The position numbers and the translations under genes are program-made. The notes under the pieces are model-generated. The model saw only the letters and a program-made list of their open reading frames with translations, was not told the DNA's origin and made no database searches. A DNA stretch of 64,000 nt from Artemisia argyi (Eukaryota; Streptophyta; Magnoliopsida; Asterales; Asteraceae), in the NCBI GenBank assembly GCA_030686995.1, contig CM060680.1, forward strand, positions 84,627,104 through 84,691,103, in the 5' to 3' direction. Below are positions 24,097 to 36,037 of the stretch, piece after piece. Position 1 is the stretch's first letter. Each line of letters begins with the position of its first letter.

Positions 24097-27000
24097 TGTC
24101 ACACCCCCATAATCGGGTCCAGCGGAAGCATACGTGTAGCTGGGGTGTAACTCAATTGGTATTACAACACAAGTTCAAAAAGGGTTTTCACTTGAATCAT
24201 TTAGAATAAAATAGCTTAATCAAAAATGTTGAATTTATATTTTCAATAGTAGTGCGGAAGTAGGCCCTTAAAATAGTTTAAAAAGGTCCCCAAGTGAATA
24301 ATCAGAGTCTTCTATGACCATGCCATGCCCTGCCAAAACCTCCTGTAGCGTGCCATTGCTTGATACCTGAAAATACATGCTAAAAGTGTCAACACGAGGT
24401 TGGTGAGTTCATAAGTTTGTATTAAAACAATAGTGTTGTGAGTTCAATAGAGAGTTTTGTGACCATTGTGTGGCTCACAATGTCATAAAAAAATAAAGTT
24501 TACCTTAAAGTAAAATTTGAAGAGTGGACCATGAGAAGAGTATGTGATCATTACAACGAATACAATGCCACATAGAAAAAATAGTCTATTACGCTAGCGC
24601 TAAGTTCATGCAACCGAAGCTATAACAGTGTGCATGCTCAAAGAGCATATAATCATATATAGGGCGCGACAAGTGTTTATCCCAGACACTTGTGTTTCGA
24701 CATGGTATACGTTCGTTCGCCTATCCGGCCAAACCGAACGGGGGCGTTACCCCCAATAGATCTATTTATAACATTCGAGCTTCCCAGCAGGAATTAACGG
24801 TTCATGAGATGGGCATAATTGGGACATAACAGGGCTTAGGCTAATCCGCGTAATAGTTTAAACAAAGCATAAGTTTCAGTGTGGTCCATAAAAGTGTTTG
24901 CATAAAAGCAATTGTTCATAAAGTGTGTTGCATAAAAGCAATAGTTCATAAAATGTGTTGCATAACAGCAATGATTCCTAAAGTGTGTTGCATAACAGCA
25001 ATGATTCATAAAGTGTGTTGCATGTTTATAAAACACTTGTTTATGTTAGAAAATAATCTAGTATGCAACCAATATACACATAGGTGCATTTGAATAATCA
25101 ATCAAGTATTGCGCATTCAAATAAAACAAGCATCGAGTTTAGTTAAAAACGAGCATGTATTTTCCCCCAAAACAGTTATAAAAACAAGTAAAAGTAGGGG
25201 GTATGAACTCACCTGGTGCGATAGCTACGATGACAAAAGTGGATACACTGAAATGAGGCACGATCTCTAATCGCAACCTAATATGAATGATAGTTTCTAA
25301 TGTAAGAAATGAAATGATGCTACACATGCAAGTACGTATGTTATCGATACCACTCATTAGTTTTGAAAATAATGTTTATCGTCGAAAAACACATTTTGAC
25401 GTCTCGTTAAGTTAATACCCACTTTTCAGGTAAATATGTTGAAACGGTACTCCACGATCCTTGTTTGGTGCTTTATCGGTAAATATAAGGTTTCCGTCGC
25501 AAAATATAACATTTTCATTACTTGACAATATGCCCAAAATGGCCTCGCAAAACTAGTCGCGAAAAATTGTACGTTAAGTGTTAATGGTCAAGCTCGGCAT
25601 TTTTGAAAACCTTGTAACAATATCTTGAAGTCGTGTTATTTAACTTTTGACTATACGGGTCTTGATCGATGAGAGAATCGACTCTCATTGTTGTTACTTG
25701 AAAGTATTATGTTCAACACTTAGAAAATTTCATTATAGCAAAAGCTGTCAAAATATATATAGTTTATCGGGTATATAGATGAGGTCGTAGTTTATTCGTT
25801 ACGAGTCCAATGATCAAACGGCCAATTGATTTGAAAAGCTTGTTGGAAGATCTTGATTTCATAAAACTACGGCTCGGACTCAAACTGATCCGATCATAAA
25901 GAAAAACAGCCGTGAAAGTGGTGTCTCGCAAAGACAGTTTTACGGCAAAATTGTAATAGAAAAGCTGATGGAAAATATATATATCGTCGGATTTCAAACA
26001 CTTGTAACTATTTCGTTATAAGCCCGTTTTCTATGTTCTTTATTTCCCCGGAATCGTGGGACAACATACTAATATATTTTTGATAAGTCGGGACGGCTAG
26101 ATTAAGTTTTAGGCCTCGAAACAGTCCATGAAAACTGTTCAACAGCAAGTAATTTTTCAGAAAATAGTTTTCGTTGTTAATCTTGAAAATAGCATATCTT
26201 TCTCGTCGTAACTTGGATTTTAGTGATTCAAGCGGCCACGGTTTCGTTTTTGAGAGTATTTTCTGAATATCTAACCCAATGTTACCCGGAGACCCCTGAG
26301 TTTTCTGAAATTGGCGATTTGGGACAGTAGCTATATTTGAAAGTATTTTTCGTTGTTAATATTCGGAAAATCATATCTCCTTCGTTATTAACTTGTTTTT
26401 ATCCCCATTTTCGGCTATAGTTTCGTCTCGGAATGTATTTTCTAAATCTTTGGTCCAAAGTTACACCCTAGACCCTGAGTTTCCCACGTTTAACAAAAAG
26501 GGACAGTAGCTTTTATATAGTTGTAAAAATCAACTTTCCTAGTTTGTAACTTGTTCAAGGCTTAACCAAACTATCTCAAATCAACTTCACAAATACCCAA
26601 TCCTACCATACACCTTCTTAGGGTGTCACGGGGTCCTAAACATCACCAATCTTGGTGGATCTCATGAGATTACTAATAAAAATTGTAGATCTATGTTTAT
26701 AAAGAAAAGAATTGAGTAATAAGTGGTATGGATCATACATACTTGCATGTTTTACCAATATATCTTGAAAATACATAAAAATATAAAGTAAATAAAAGTA
26801 TGAAAAGATCAAAAATATTCTTGAAGCTTACTTGAATATTTGAGGTGATTTGAAGATGATTATGTTAAGAAACATAGGGTTTTTACCACAAAACCCCAAC
26901 TAGATATTGATTAGGACTTAATTAAACACTTGATCTTGAAAGTTTATGGTTTCTTCTTGTGTTCTTGGTTGGGTCGATTTGTACACAAAGGGAGAAAGGA

Positions 27001-27900
27001 AGATGAGAGCATTTTCTAGTTTCTTGTATGTTTAAATGAGAAATGTGGTGAGAATGATATATATATATTTGAAGAAAGTCTTGGTCTAAAGCAAATTTAA
27101 TGTCATCTTGGACCTAGGGGGGGACATGGGCGTGAATTAGGGGGAAAAAAGGGGGCTTGGTGGCTCATTAAAGTTCTTGTCCCATTGTGTAGTTATTAGT
27201 TGGTTTTGTTGTGTATTAGGTGTTACCGGGTACCGAGTTTAACTAAAAATAAATTGTTACGAGATGAAATAAAATACGACGAAGTTGTAAAAGTTATAAA
27301 ATATTATTCTTGATGAGAATCGGGTGTCGAATAATTATTGAATTGAATTAACGCAAACCGACGGAGTAATAAGCTCCGACCGTAAAATGTAGTCATTGGT
27401 TTCAAAACACCGGGTAAATTAATAATATAATTTTTATATTATTATTATGAGTATGTAAATATGTTAGGATCATAGTCGGGAGTATTGGGTATACGTTAGT
27501 AGTAAAACTGAGTGGTATCGTTAATTACAAATTAAGCATACGTAAATTGAAATAATGCATATCCGTGTAGGTTCTCAAGTGATGATGATAATGTGTAGAC
27601 TATTCCAGTCTATATGAAGTGTCATTAATGAATGATGCATGAATTCGCAGCTAAACCTAACTGGTTACGCGAATTTGAAGACTCGTAAACTGAATTTACG
27701 AAAATGATGAACGACAATCGTGAATAGTGATTTCCTTCCGGAAATGATAGTGTCACATGAATAGTAAAATTTCTGAACGCTTCTCAGAATCACAAACTGA
27801 CTCCGAAAATGATGAATAGTGACCGGTGAATAGTAAATGATGAATAGTAACTTATGAATAGTGAATAGGAGAAATGTCCCGAAAAATGCGGGTTGTTACA
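24097..27900 (+). mobile_element. Large solo-LTR-like gypsy insertion
   Basis: Starts TGTCACACCCCC, ends GCGGGTTGTTACA, and is flanked by GTGAT on both sides (24,092-24,096 and 27,901-27,905); the uninterrupted site is present in LTR2. TG(T)CACACCCC...TTACA ends are typical of large plant gypsy LTRs. I see no primer site, polypurine tract or protein inside, so a solo LTR of 3.8 kb is the best reading. An inverted relative of its right end occurs at 55,367. Confidence 0.8.
24901..25020 (+). repeat. Tandem repeat, 4 x 30 bp
   Basis: Four units beginning CATAAAAGCAAT or CATAACAGCAAT and ending AAGTGTGTTG or AATGTGTTG, in register. They lie inside the solo-LTR-like element. Frames through them are repeat artefacts. 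Confidence 0.9.
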
Positions 27901-28274
27901 GTGATCTTTTATCGTTAACTTTATATTATTTACTTGGTACTAGTGTTATTATTATCTTTACTTTAATCATTTAGTTTTAGGCCCGTTTTAAGTTTAGATT
28001 GAGTTTTATGTTATTTGTGCTTTCCGTTATTGTTTTATATGCTTTATTGTTGCTTACTAGTGTAAAATTACTTTTCGTAAGATTATAAATATCATCAAAA
28101 CCCTTTCCCGTCCAAATTAACCCGATCACAAGTCCGTTTTAATACCTTTGCACGCCTCGCTAGGACATAACGACCCGGGGAAACCCTGTTCTTCACCGGT
28201 TATCTTGCACTTTCTCCTGGGTTGACCTATTGACCGCACCCGGTTGACTGGTTAGTTTAGGAGGAGTCAAATTT

Positions 28275-28292
28275 TGGCGCCGCTGCCGGGGA
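28275..28292 (+). other. Primer-binding site of gypsy X
   Basis: TGGCGCCGCTGCCGGGGA differs at one position from the tRNA-Asp-type site TGGCGCCGTTGCCGGGGA. It fixes the plus orientation of X and the LTR1 end. Confidence 0.85.
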
Positions 28293-28580
28293 GGTTGTGC
28301 GCGTTATTCTAAAACGGTTTTGCAAATTAGTGAATCGGGATATACACTCATTGTATATTTACCCATCCTTGTTCATATTTCCCTATTATTATCATATAAA
28401 AACAAAACGGTTCACGAAGACATTTTAAAATCAGTTTTCAGCGAACACAAAAACCCAAAAAAGATTTTCTTTCTTATTTGTATATAAAATGTCTTTCCAA
28501 AAATCCAAAAATATTCATCTTTACCCTCCTAACTTTTTTATTCTTCATTTCTTACCCTCCCAGACCATTTGATTCTTTCT

Positions 28581-30371
28581 ATGTCTCATTCACACCTTCT
28601 GATTTGTCAATGGTATGGTAATCCTCATAATGGTGGTAATTGCCCCAGTTGTGGCATGGTAGAGTCAGGAAACGGGTCTGTCAATAACCAGGATCCCTAT
28701 TCCTACCATGACACGACTGATTTATTCCATCAGCTAGCACACCATGAGACTCAACAGTTTTACTGTTGTAAGTACTGTGGTGGTTCACACTACAGTTCTG
28801 ATTGTCAATCGGGAAACACGCTTGTCTATGAGCAGTTTCCTGATAACGATTATGACTCTAGCACATACGACTCACAGCCACATCAGTTTTACTGTTGTGA
28901 GTATTGTGGAGGTCCACACTTCAGTTCCGATTGTCAAACAAGGAATCCATTTCCTTGTAACAATTTTGACACATCGTATTATGACGAACTTCCACATCAG
29001 CCAATTCCTTAAAGTCTTCTCCTTGATCTTTTAGATTTAGTGAAAGATTTGAAAGGAATCACACATACCCCAGATAATCCAAATCAAAAATCGATGGAAG
29101 AATTGTTAGCTGAAGAACAGGCTGCTAAAATAAATTTCCAAGATGCTTATGAAAGATCTATTAGGGAATCAATTGCAAAAGAAAAAGCAGCCAGATCTAG
29201 CTCTCGATTCCGTTTTATTCCTGATGACAGTGATGATGAAGATACACTTGATATTCTTCACTTTTATAAAGATTCATCAGATTCATCGGATGAAACTCCA
29301 TCAGTTGAGATTCCATCTCAACCCACTGTTATCACACCCGAGGTTCCCACTCATTCTCTGAGCATGGGGGACGAGCATCTTGACACTTTTCCTGAAAAGG
29401 AATCGGACGAATTCATAAAGTCTAGTGTTGAGGACCTTGTCCCAATCCCAAGAGAGTCACAAGGAATTCTTGATCATATTTGTGATATCCCTCCTCATTT
29501 TATCTTCCAAACTAATCATGTTGAGATGTTCTCCAATTCCACTGATGACGATTCGTTATCATGTGGAGACATCATTTTTATGGAAGAATTACCTTCTCAG
29601 CTAGTTAGCTTAGAAGAAGAGAATGATGAGATTGACACTGAAATCAAGGATGAAGCACTTCGTGCAACATTATTGTACGTCAATCTCCTCATTTCTAAAA
29701 TCGAGGCTTTCAATATGAAACATATTTCATCCCATATCCCCATTAAGGATAGTGACATTTTTTCCGATGATCCTATACCAGAATTTAAAGCCTTTCATTT
29801 TGATCATATGGGAGAGAAGATTAGTGGCAGTACCACTTCTCATTCTCATAATTCTCTCCCCGAATATGATTCATTCACCTTTGAGGAGTTCTTCCGTGAA
29901 CTTACTCATATCATATCTCCACCGGAGTATGATAGCTTTTACTTTGATCTAGACAAAGATGATCTTTGTGTTCCGGAGGGAAATATTCTCAAACTTGAGA
30001 ATTTGCTTGATATCAAAATCCCAACCCTCCCTCCCATAATATGTCTAGATCATATGAGCTTTGATGATGAGATTCATGATAGACCAATCATGAATTCTCT
30101 TTCTGATGATGATGACTCTATCTTGATTGTCATCAAGATCTTTCTTACCTTCTTCACCTACCGGGTGACTTCTCCTGTTCTTCATTCCTTCGGGAATGAA
30201 GACATTATCTTTGACCCCGGCATCACCGCTTATAGTTTATACTATTTAAAGTCGGGTACTTATCTCATCGGTGTGGAACTTTCACGTGCTTCAAATGTTT
30301 GTCCAAACATCTTGAATGTAAGTCCGACGGAGATTGCTTCTTCCACATCTTACTTCCCCAAGAACCAATGA
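28581..30371 (+). pseudogene. Gypsy X gag-like protein with one in-frame stop
   Basis: From the ATG at 28,581 the frame is open to 30,371 apart from one TAA (29,010-29,012), about 596 codons in all. The first part has two CX2CX3HX4C zinc-knuckle-like repeats (CKYCGGSHYSSDC and CEYCGGPHFSSDC), one residue shorter than the usual CX2CX4HX4C. The second part is acidic and Ser-rich, with a SLSMGDEHLDTFPEKESDEF segment that I recall from gag-like proteins of Asteraceae gypsy elements annotated as reverse transcriptase domain proteins. No protease, reverse transcriptase or integrase follows, so X is non-autonomous. Copy A has CAA where this copy has TAA, so the stop is likely a C-to-T change in this copy, unless read-through is used. 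Confidence 0.7.
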
Positions 30372-32298
30372 ATTCGGGGTCGAGTCAAGCTAGTGACTCG
30401 GTCAACAAAAACATTAGCATCACATGGGTTTTCACCCATGCTCTCTGACTTCTTTCTATTTTCTAACACTAAGTGTGGGGGAGTTTCCTCTGCTATTGTT
30501 TGGCATGTTTTGTTTGCTCATGTTTGCAGGTACCCTTTGGATCGTGATGATTGGCGCGCCTGTTTTCAATCCAGCCGGTCAATATCCTATCCTTTTGCTA
30601 ACGTTTATTTCAAGGATATCTTTTTAATCCTTTTTTGTGAAAAACAGCTTTCCGTTTCACACTTAGACATTAGTATTGCCTTTTTCCGTTCAAAGAGTCG
30701 GCATAATAGCCGGGACTTTGAATATTGAGGACAATATTCAATTATAAGTATGGGGTGGAAATTCTGTCGAATTTGTCACATATATTGTACCTGTTAGTGC
30801 CCTAGTACCCCCGTTTTTGGCAAAATTTTAAAATTTTTTCGATAAAAAGAAAGTGCTTTGGACACAAAAATATAATAAAAGAAGATGTTTAGTCTTGATT
30901 AGGTTAGAACAAGGGGAATCCTGACTTTGCCAGAGTGTTGATCTGACTGCTTCCTTAACTTTTTAGACTAAATTCTTAACGAATTGTGCAAATGAAAATG
31001 CTAAGTGTAGTGTAGTTGGTTCTCTTTGGAGCTTATATAAGTAATATGTGGCTTTTTCTCCCAGTAGCTCCTAATTGGATCTAAATACGTGCTGTTTTCA
31101 AACTTTTGACCATTAAAAGTTTTCGTTATGTAAACAAGTTTTTATGCAAGGTTAATATAGAGTACTAGTTCAAATTTGTATTTTAATTTTGGAACAAGCA
31201 ACTTCCTTAAAAATGAAAAAGATTGCAAAGTGAAGTAATGTAAAATTGCTGAATGATGCAAAATTTTGAGTATGATATGAAAAGTGAAAAGAAAAAAAAA
31301 AAAAGAGAAAAAGAAAAAAATTAAAAAGAAAAAAAATGATGATGAAAAGAAAAAAAGAAGAATGAAAAGAAAAGAAAAAAATTGAAAAAGGAGAAAATGA
31401 AAAAAAAATGTGTTCAATAGAATTAGAATAAATAAATAAAAGTTGCTTGTTCTCAAATTTAAATAGAAAGTTGAGCTAGTATTCGTTGATTTTGTGTAAC
31501 GACTAAGCGGGAATTTAGAGATTGTCGAAGTCAAAGACCCTGAAAGCTCCGATACTATTCTCGAGGGTGTAAAAACCTAGCCTCCTAAGCCTCGGCTAAA
31601 AGGACAAGCTGAGAAGAAAGTCGCAACATGGAGTGATCTTACCTTTGAATCTTTAATCTCTAAATAATCGTTTGTTGTTATCTATTTAAGTTTTGATTTT
31701 AATGTGTCGGGGATATCAAAAATCTTTGAATCGAAATCCCGCCAATTCCGGTACTATTCTCTGTGGGGTGTCAAAAGCCTGGTCACTTAAACCAACTGGT
31801 TGGGATGTGCCGAGAAGAAAGCCGCTACATGAAAAAGGCTCTTTTTGACTCTTAAATTTCTGAGGTTCCCGGTGAGTTAGGATTGGGCTTAAATAAATGA
31901 CAACCATAATGAGCTCCGATTTTTGGTGGTCAAACTTCTGAAAATAAGCACACACACCTAAACTTTATAAATTGCGGGAGTAAAAAGTTAAGACTTGTCT
32001 TACACAGATTATTAATATAAGTAGTGTTAGCATTTTTCCAAAAACATTTGCATAAGGGTTTTTGAACTTAGTTGGGAGTATAAAAAGAGGATGACGATTA
32101 CAATTCCCTGGAGACACCCCGTTTGTGTGAATCCCGTTCCATAATACCGCTTTTGAAGAATCAAGCATTTTGTTTACTTATGTTCCAGTTTAAAAGTCAT
32201 GCATTGAATAAAAAGTCGAAACGGGGTATACTTGATATTCTTTCATTACTTCATATGATTGGATTGCTAGGGACTAGCAATAGTTTAGTGTGGGGGAT
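30372..32298 (+). other. Gypsy X interior copy B, 3' non-coding part
   Basis: No supported gene. It holds a TAAGTGTGGGGGAG tract (about 30,471), an A/G-rich run (31,280-31,410) and the polypurine tract TTTAGTGTGGGGGAT before LTR2. The place where pol would be in a full element is absent; only about 1.9 kb separate the gag-like frame from LTR2. Confidence 0.7.
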
Positions 32299-34167
32299 TG
32301 ATGAGTGTGTAAATACTCATCATTTTATACCCATCTTGATGCATAAAAACGACCAAATAGGCCCAAATATACTGTAGATATCCTTGGTTTGCGTTTTTAT
32401 GTGTTTCAGGTACAAATGATTGAATTCTGGGCAAAAACATGCAATTTTGAGCGAAAGCATACAGTTTTGCGCGACTCGGCAACAAGCGGTACATACTGTG
32501 ATATTAAAGACGAAGTCAAAGTCAACCCGAAAATTATCCGAGCATGAGGTTGGAAAGAGCACGGAAGGCTGAGTCTATCGATAATTTTATTTGGAGCATC
32601 AAGGCAAAAGATGAAAAAAATTGAAAGACTAAATGAATCTTGGACAAAGATTAATGGCAAATCTATTTGTTAAATTCGGGCCAACAATGATTTAATACAA
32701 ATTCATCAATAACTTTTGGGCCTAAGTTCATGATATATCAAAGCCCAACCCAATTTTCTCATATGAGTTTTACAAATATTTAATGAAGGGCTGACGTGAG
32801 CAGGAGGAGAATAAGAGTTGCTTGCCTATTTAGTGGAGAGCCGACATTAACAAAAAGTGGTGTGGGTCGGTTCACTCACATTCACAACTGTTACTTAAAA
32901 TTATTTGTCATTCCATTTCATTATTGTTTTCTTTGTATTGATTTCAGTAACAATTAGCATAGTTTGAATGTCATTTAATGCTTTATCATTTTTGTTTTCG
33001 AATCTATTTTCCGAATTAACGGCAGCCGACATCCTCTTTAGGTGTCTCTACACGTCCACCAAACAGATTCCCAAATGCACCCATCTTTTTACATCAAATT
33101 AATGTTTTACCTATCATTGTCTTATTAGTTTTCTTTAATTAAATTTTCTTTGCTTTCTTTTTGATACAAGTTTACGAAGTAGCATCAGTTTGTTCTTATT
33201 TTAATGATTATTGCTTTATTTATTTCTTTGTTCTCATTTTTTTGAATCTAGATAAACAACCTTTAGCACTTTTAAAAATCTAGTTAGGCTTGTTTTAGTT
33301 CTTTTGAAACTGTCAACGTGAATCAATTTATTAGAGCCCATTAAATTATTCTTTATAATAATTACTAGTGATAAAATATTATTTAGTGGAGACTAACCAT
33401 GATAAAAGGAGTTTAAGAGTATTACATGGATTGATTTATAGTAGATGTTTCGAGATTTTGGATGATGGTTTGAAGCTTATGATAGAATGGGTCTCATTTT
33501 GTCATCTTTATATTTTTCGTCTCATACGGATATCTCTTATCCTTTTACCTTTTTATTTTTATTATTGTCATGTTTAGCTTAATAGTTATTATTGTTACTT
33601 TATTTATTGCTTGTAGTTTAGTTTTTATTATGTGCGAGTAGTTTATATATATTAGTTTAGAAATATGCTTATTAATGTTGACTTATTTATTTTTGCTAGC
33701 TTAGTAGTCATGCGTAGTGAGTAGATTTTTTATATACTTGTCGAGTAGATTATTCTGTGAATTGAGTGTGGTTTTATAAAAGTTAGCAAATATATTGATT
33801 AGTAATTTTTAAGTTACCTAGATTAAAATTTTGGTTGTTTGAGCGGGCAAAAGCCGTGAAAATAATTGGGTTTAATTTAGATATTGGTATCTCTTTATGA
33901 AAAATTGTTTTCAAAATAAACAAACGTTGTGAGAAAATAATTATTTGTAAGAGATATTAATTCATCAATAAAGGACTTAATTGAAATAACAAACCACACT
34001 TAAGGATCTTGATAATTTGTTTAACAAGTATATCTTTTTTATCAAATATTTCTAGGTTGCTTGCTTAACATAATTTAGTTTGTTATTTTTAGTTGTGATC
34101 TTTTATCGTTAACTTTACATTATTTACTTGGTACTAGTGTTATTATTATCTTTACTTTAATCATTTA
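32299..34167 (+). repeat. Gypsy X LTR2, left part
   Basis: Starts TGATGAGTGTG after the polypurine tract and follows LTR1 until ACTTTAATCATTTA, where the 16.9-kb insertion begins. The rest of the LTR is at 51,045-51,343. Confidence 0.88.
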
Positions 34168-34549
34168 GGGTGTGTTTGATAACTACTTAAAAAAACAATT
34201 CAGAGGACAAAACTGATTCGGTCAAAGGTTGCGTTGTTTGGTAGAAAAAAAAAAGAAGTGCTGAGTGGGCCAATCCAATACTGAATGGGCCACCTCTCCT
34301 GCCCTTGCCTTATGTTTCAGCACAATTTAATTTCCTCCTAATTACCCTTTTTTCATACCGTATCCTCACCAGCCGCCCTTAACTTTTTATAGTTTATTTA
34401 TTCATACGATGTTATCTCATGCTTTGATTCCACTGTCATACAATTATTGCAAGTAACTAATAATTTTTTTTTATAGTTTTTCAATTTGTATATTTAGGTA
34501 TTCAATAATATAAACAATAGAAGCATGCAAATTGTTCCTCGTATTGTTA

Positions 34550-35337
34550 GAGCATTAGGTGTAGATGAAGAAGGAGGCTTCACCGTCCGACGTGGAGCCG
34601 TCAACGGCGAGCCGTTCCTCTTCACTACACCATTTGATGCTCGCCGTTCTTTCCCGTTGGCTTCCTCCCCATCGTGACGACGAGCTTGGTTTTCTGACAT
34701 TCCATTTATTTTTTTTTTTCTTTTTTTTTCCCTTTGAATATTGAGGTTGTATTTTCTTGCTGCTGGGGCTTAGATGTTTCTTTCGGCAAGCGTTTGTGCT
34801 TTTTATTTAGAGATGCTGAGTGAATTATGGTGAGGCATGGAGGAAGAGGATGGTTTCTTGAGTGTGGTTGCTAATGTAGATGTAAAAAATATGCAACGTA
34901 GTAACCCTAAATATCAGGAGTGAATATTTATTAATAGCCCAACCATTATTTAATTGGGCTAGTTGGTTGTAATCTCTCAGGCCCAAAACAGTAAAACACA
35001 TGAGTATTTATTTTCGTGACATATCGTATGTTTTTTTTTTTTTTTTTTTTTTTTCGCAAATCGTATGGTTTTTTTTTCCGTATTGTAACTTTTTTATTTG
35101 ATGAAATAAAATTAGTATGTTTTGTTATTTTTAAGTATTTGTGAAATGAATTTAATTTATTTAATGAAATGAATAAAATAAATAAATGTGTAAGAGATGG
35201 GGCCCTAATGGAGAAGTTGAGGTTTGTTGTTTGGTGAGGGAGGTTTGTTGTGAAGAGTTGAAGTTGAGGTGTTGGGTGATGTGGCAGTAGTGGGACCCGA
35301 ATGAGGAGGCTTGCCTCATTCACTACACCTAATGCTC
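34550..35337. mobile_element. 788-bp foldback (MITE-like) with TTA duplications
   Basis: GAGCATTAGGTGTAG at the left end has an exact inverted copy at the right end, and TTA flanks both (34,547-34,549 and 35,338-35,340). Inside the ends, GGAGGCTTC / GAAGCCTCC-like words continue the inverted similarity. The left part is GC-rich (34,560-34,690) and the right part has a poly-T run near 35,030-35,055. A 68-codon minus frame at 34,494-34,700 crosses the element edge and is not credible as a gene. Confidence 0.65.
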
Positions 35338-35521
35338 TTATATGTGAGGTGACATCTACTTGAGCCATTGCATGATACATGTTATTAATTTATTATATTA
35401 TGTCATTGCATGAGTGTAGACTATGTATTATTTTATAAATGAATCTTTTGGAATCAAGATATATGAAGTTAAAATTTAATTGCTACTATTTTATAAATGT
35501 TATTTCACGTATTGTTATAAA

Positions 35522-35552
35522 CGAGTTGCAGGACCCGCCGCGTTGCGGCGGG
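35522..35552 (-). other. Possible decayed Helitron 3' terminus
   Basis: On the minus strand CCCGCCGCAACGCGGCGGG (an 8-bp-stem hairpin) is followed by TCCTGCAA and then CTCG|T where CTAG|T would be expected. The form matches the two ends at 3400 and 5285, but the terminal tetranucleotide is wrong and no 5' end was found. Confidence 0.3.
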
Positions 35553-35679
35553 GGTGTTTGCTACATTTTTCTACAAAATAGCAAAATCAAAATAGGCTCT
35601 AACTGTAAACCCACATTCAGTTCGCCCGCTCATCAGGTAAGGTTTCCAACGCTTGTAGTGAGATGCATGAAAAGAAGCA

Positions 35680-35865
35680 CCCTTAAGGAGCCAAAAGTTC
35701 CATGTAGATCTAATATTTACCAAAGATCCCATCCATTCATCTCGTCCGTCCATTTCTATTCCTCCCAGCCGTTAGATTACTTTTTTTTTTTTTTTTTTTT
35801 ATTATTTTTTTTTAGTAATAACCAAAAGGGCAAAAGTGACAATTCACTTATTAATATATACGCTA
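35680..35865 (+). repeat. Left terminal inverted repeat of the MULE (degenerate)
   Basis: CCCTTAAGGAG..AGTTCCATGTAGATC..GATCCCATCC..AGCCGTTAGATTAC then a poly-T run and AAAAGGGCAAAAGTG. It pairs with the right end in the same order at low identity. Confidence 0.5.
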
Positions 35866-36037
35866 CTCAAACCCTCCCATTTTCATAACTCACAAACGGT
35901 TATATTGCTCCGTCTCTCACCCACCCCATTCAAACCCTCCCATTTCAATCTCAATCTCTCTCAATAACCGTTAGCCGCCGTCGCCACCGTTAACCGCCGC
36001 CGTTAAACCGCCGTTAAACGTCTTAGTTGTTGAATTA

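Larger units (their letters stand above)
22316..28269 (+). repeat. Gypsy X LTR1 (interrupted)
   Basis: Starts TGATAAGTGTG after a polypurine tract and ends GGAGGAGTCA, five bases before the primer site at 28,275. Without the 3,804-bp insertion at 24,097-27,900 (plus its duplicated 5 bp) it is about 2.14 kb. It matches LTR2 (32,299-34,167 continuing at 51,048-51,343) with a few percent difference by eye. Because interior sequence lies on both sides, this LTR is shared by two units of a tandem X array. Confidence 0.88.

Noticed and set aside
24097..27900. Possible host gene in the 3.8-kb insertion
   Set aside because: Exact 5-bp target duplication, TG...CA ends and no convincing coding segment.
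31142..31534. 130-codon Phe-rich minus frame
   Set aside because: Complement of an A/G-rich run in the non-coding part of gypsy X; the equivalent stretch in copy A does not keep it.
35439..35888. 149-codon plus frame across the MULE left end
   Set aside because: It runs through the Helitron-like hairpin, the terminal repeat and a poly-T tract and has no protein-like pattern.
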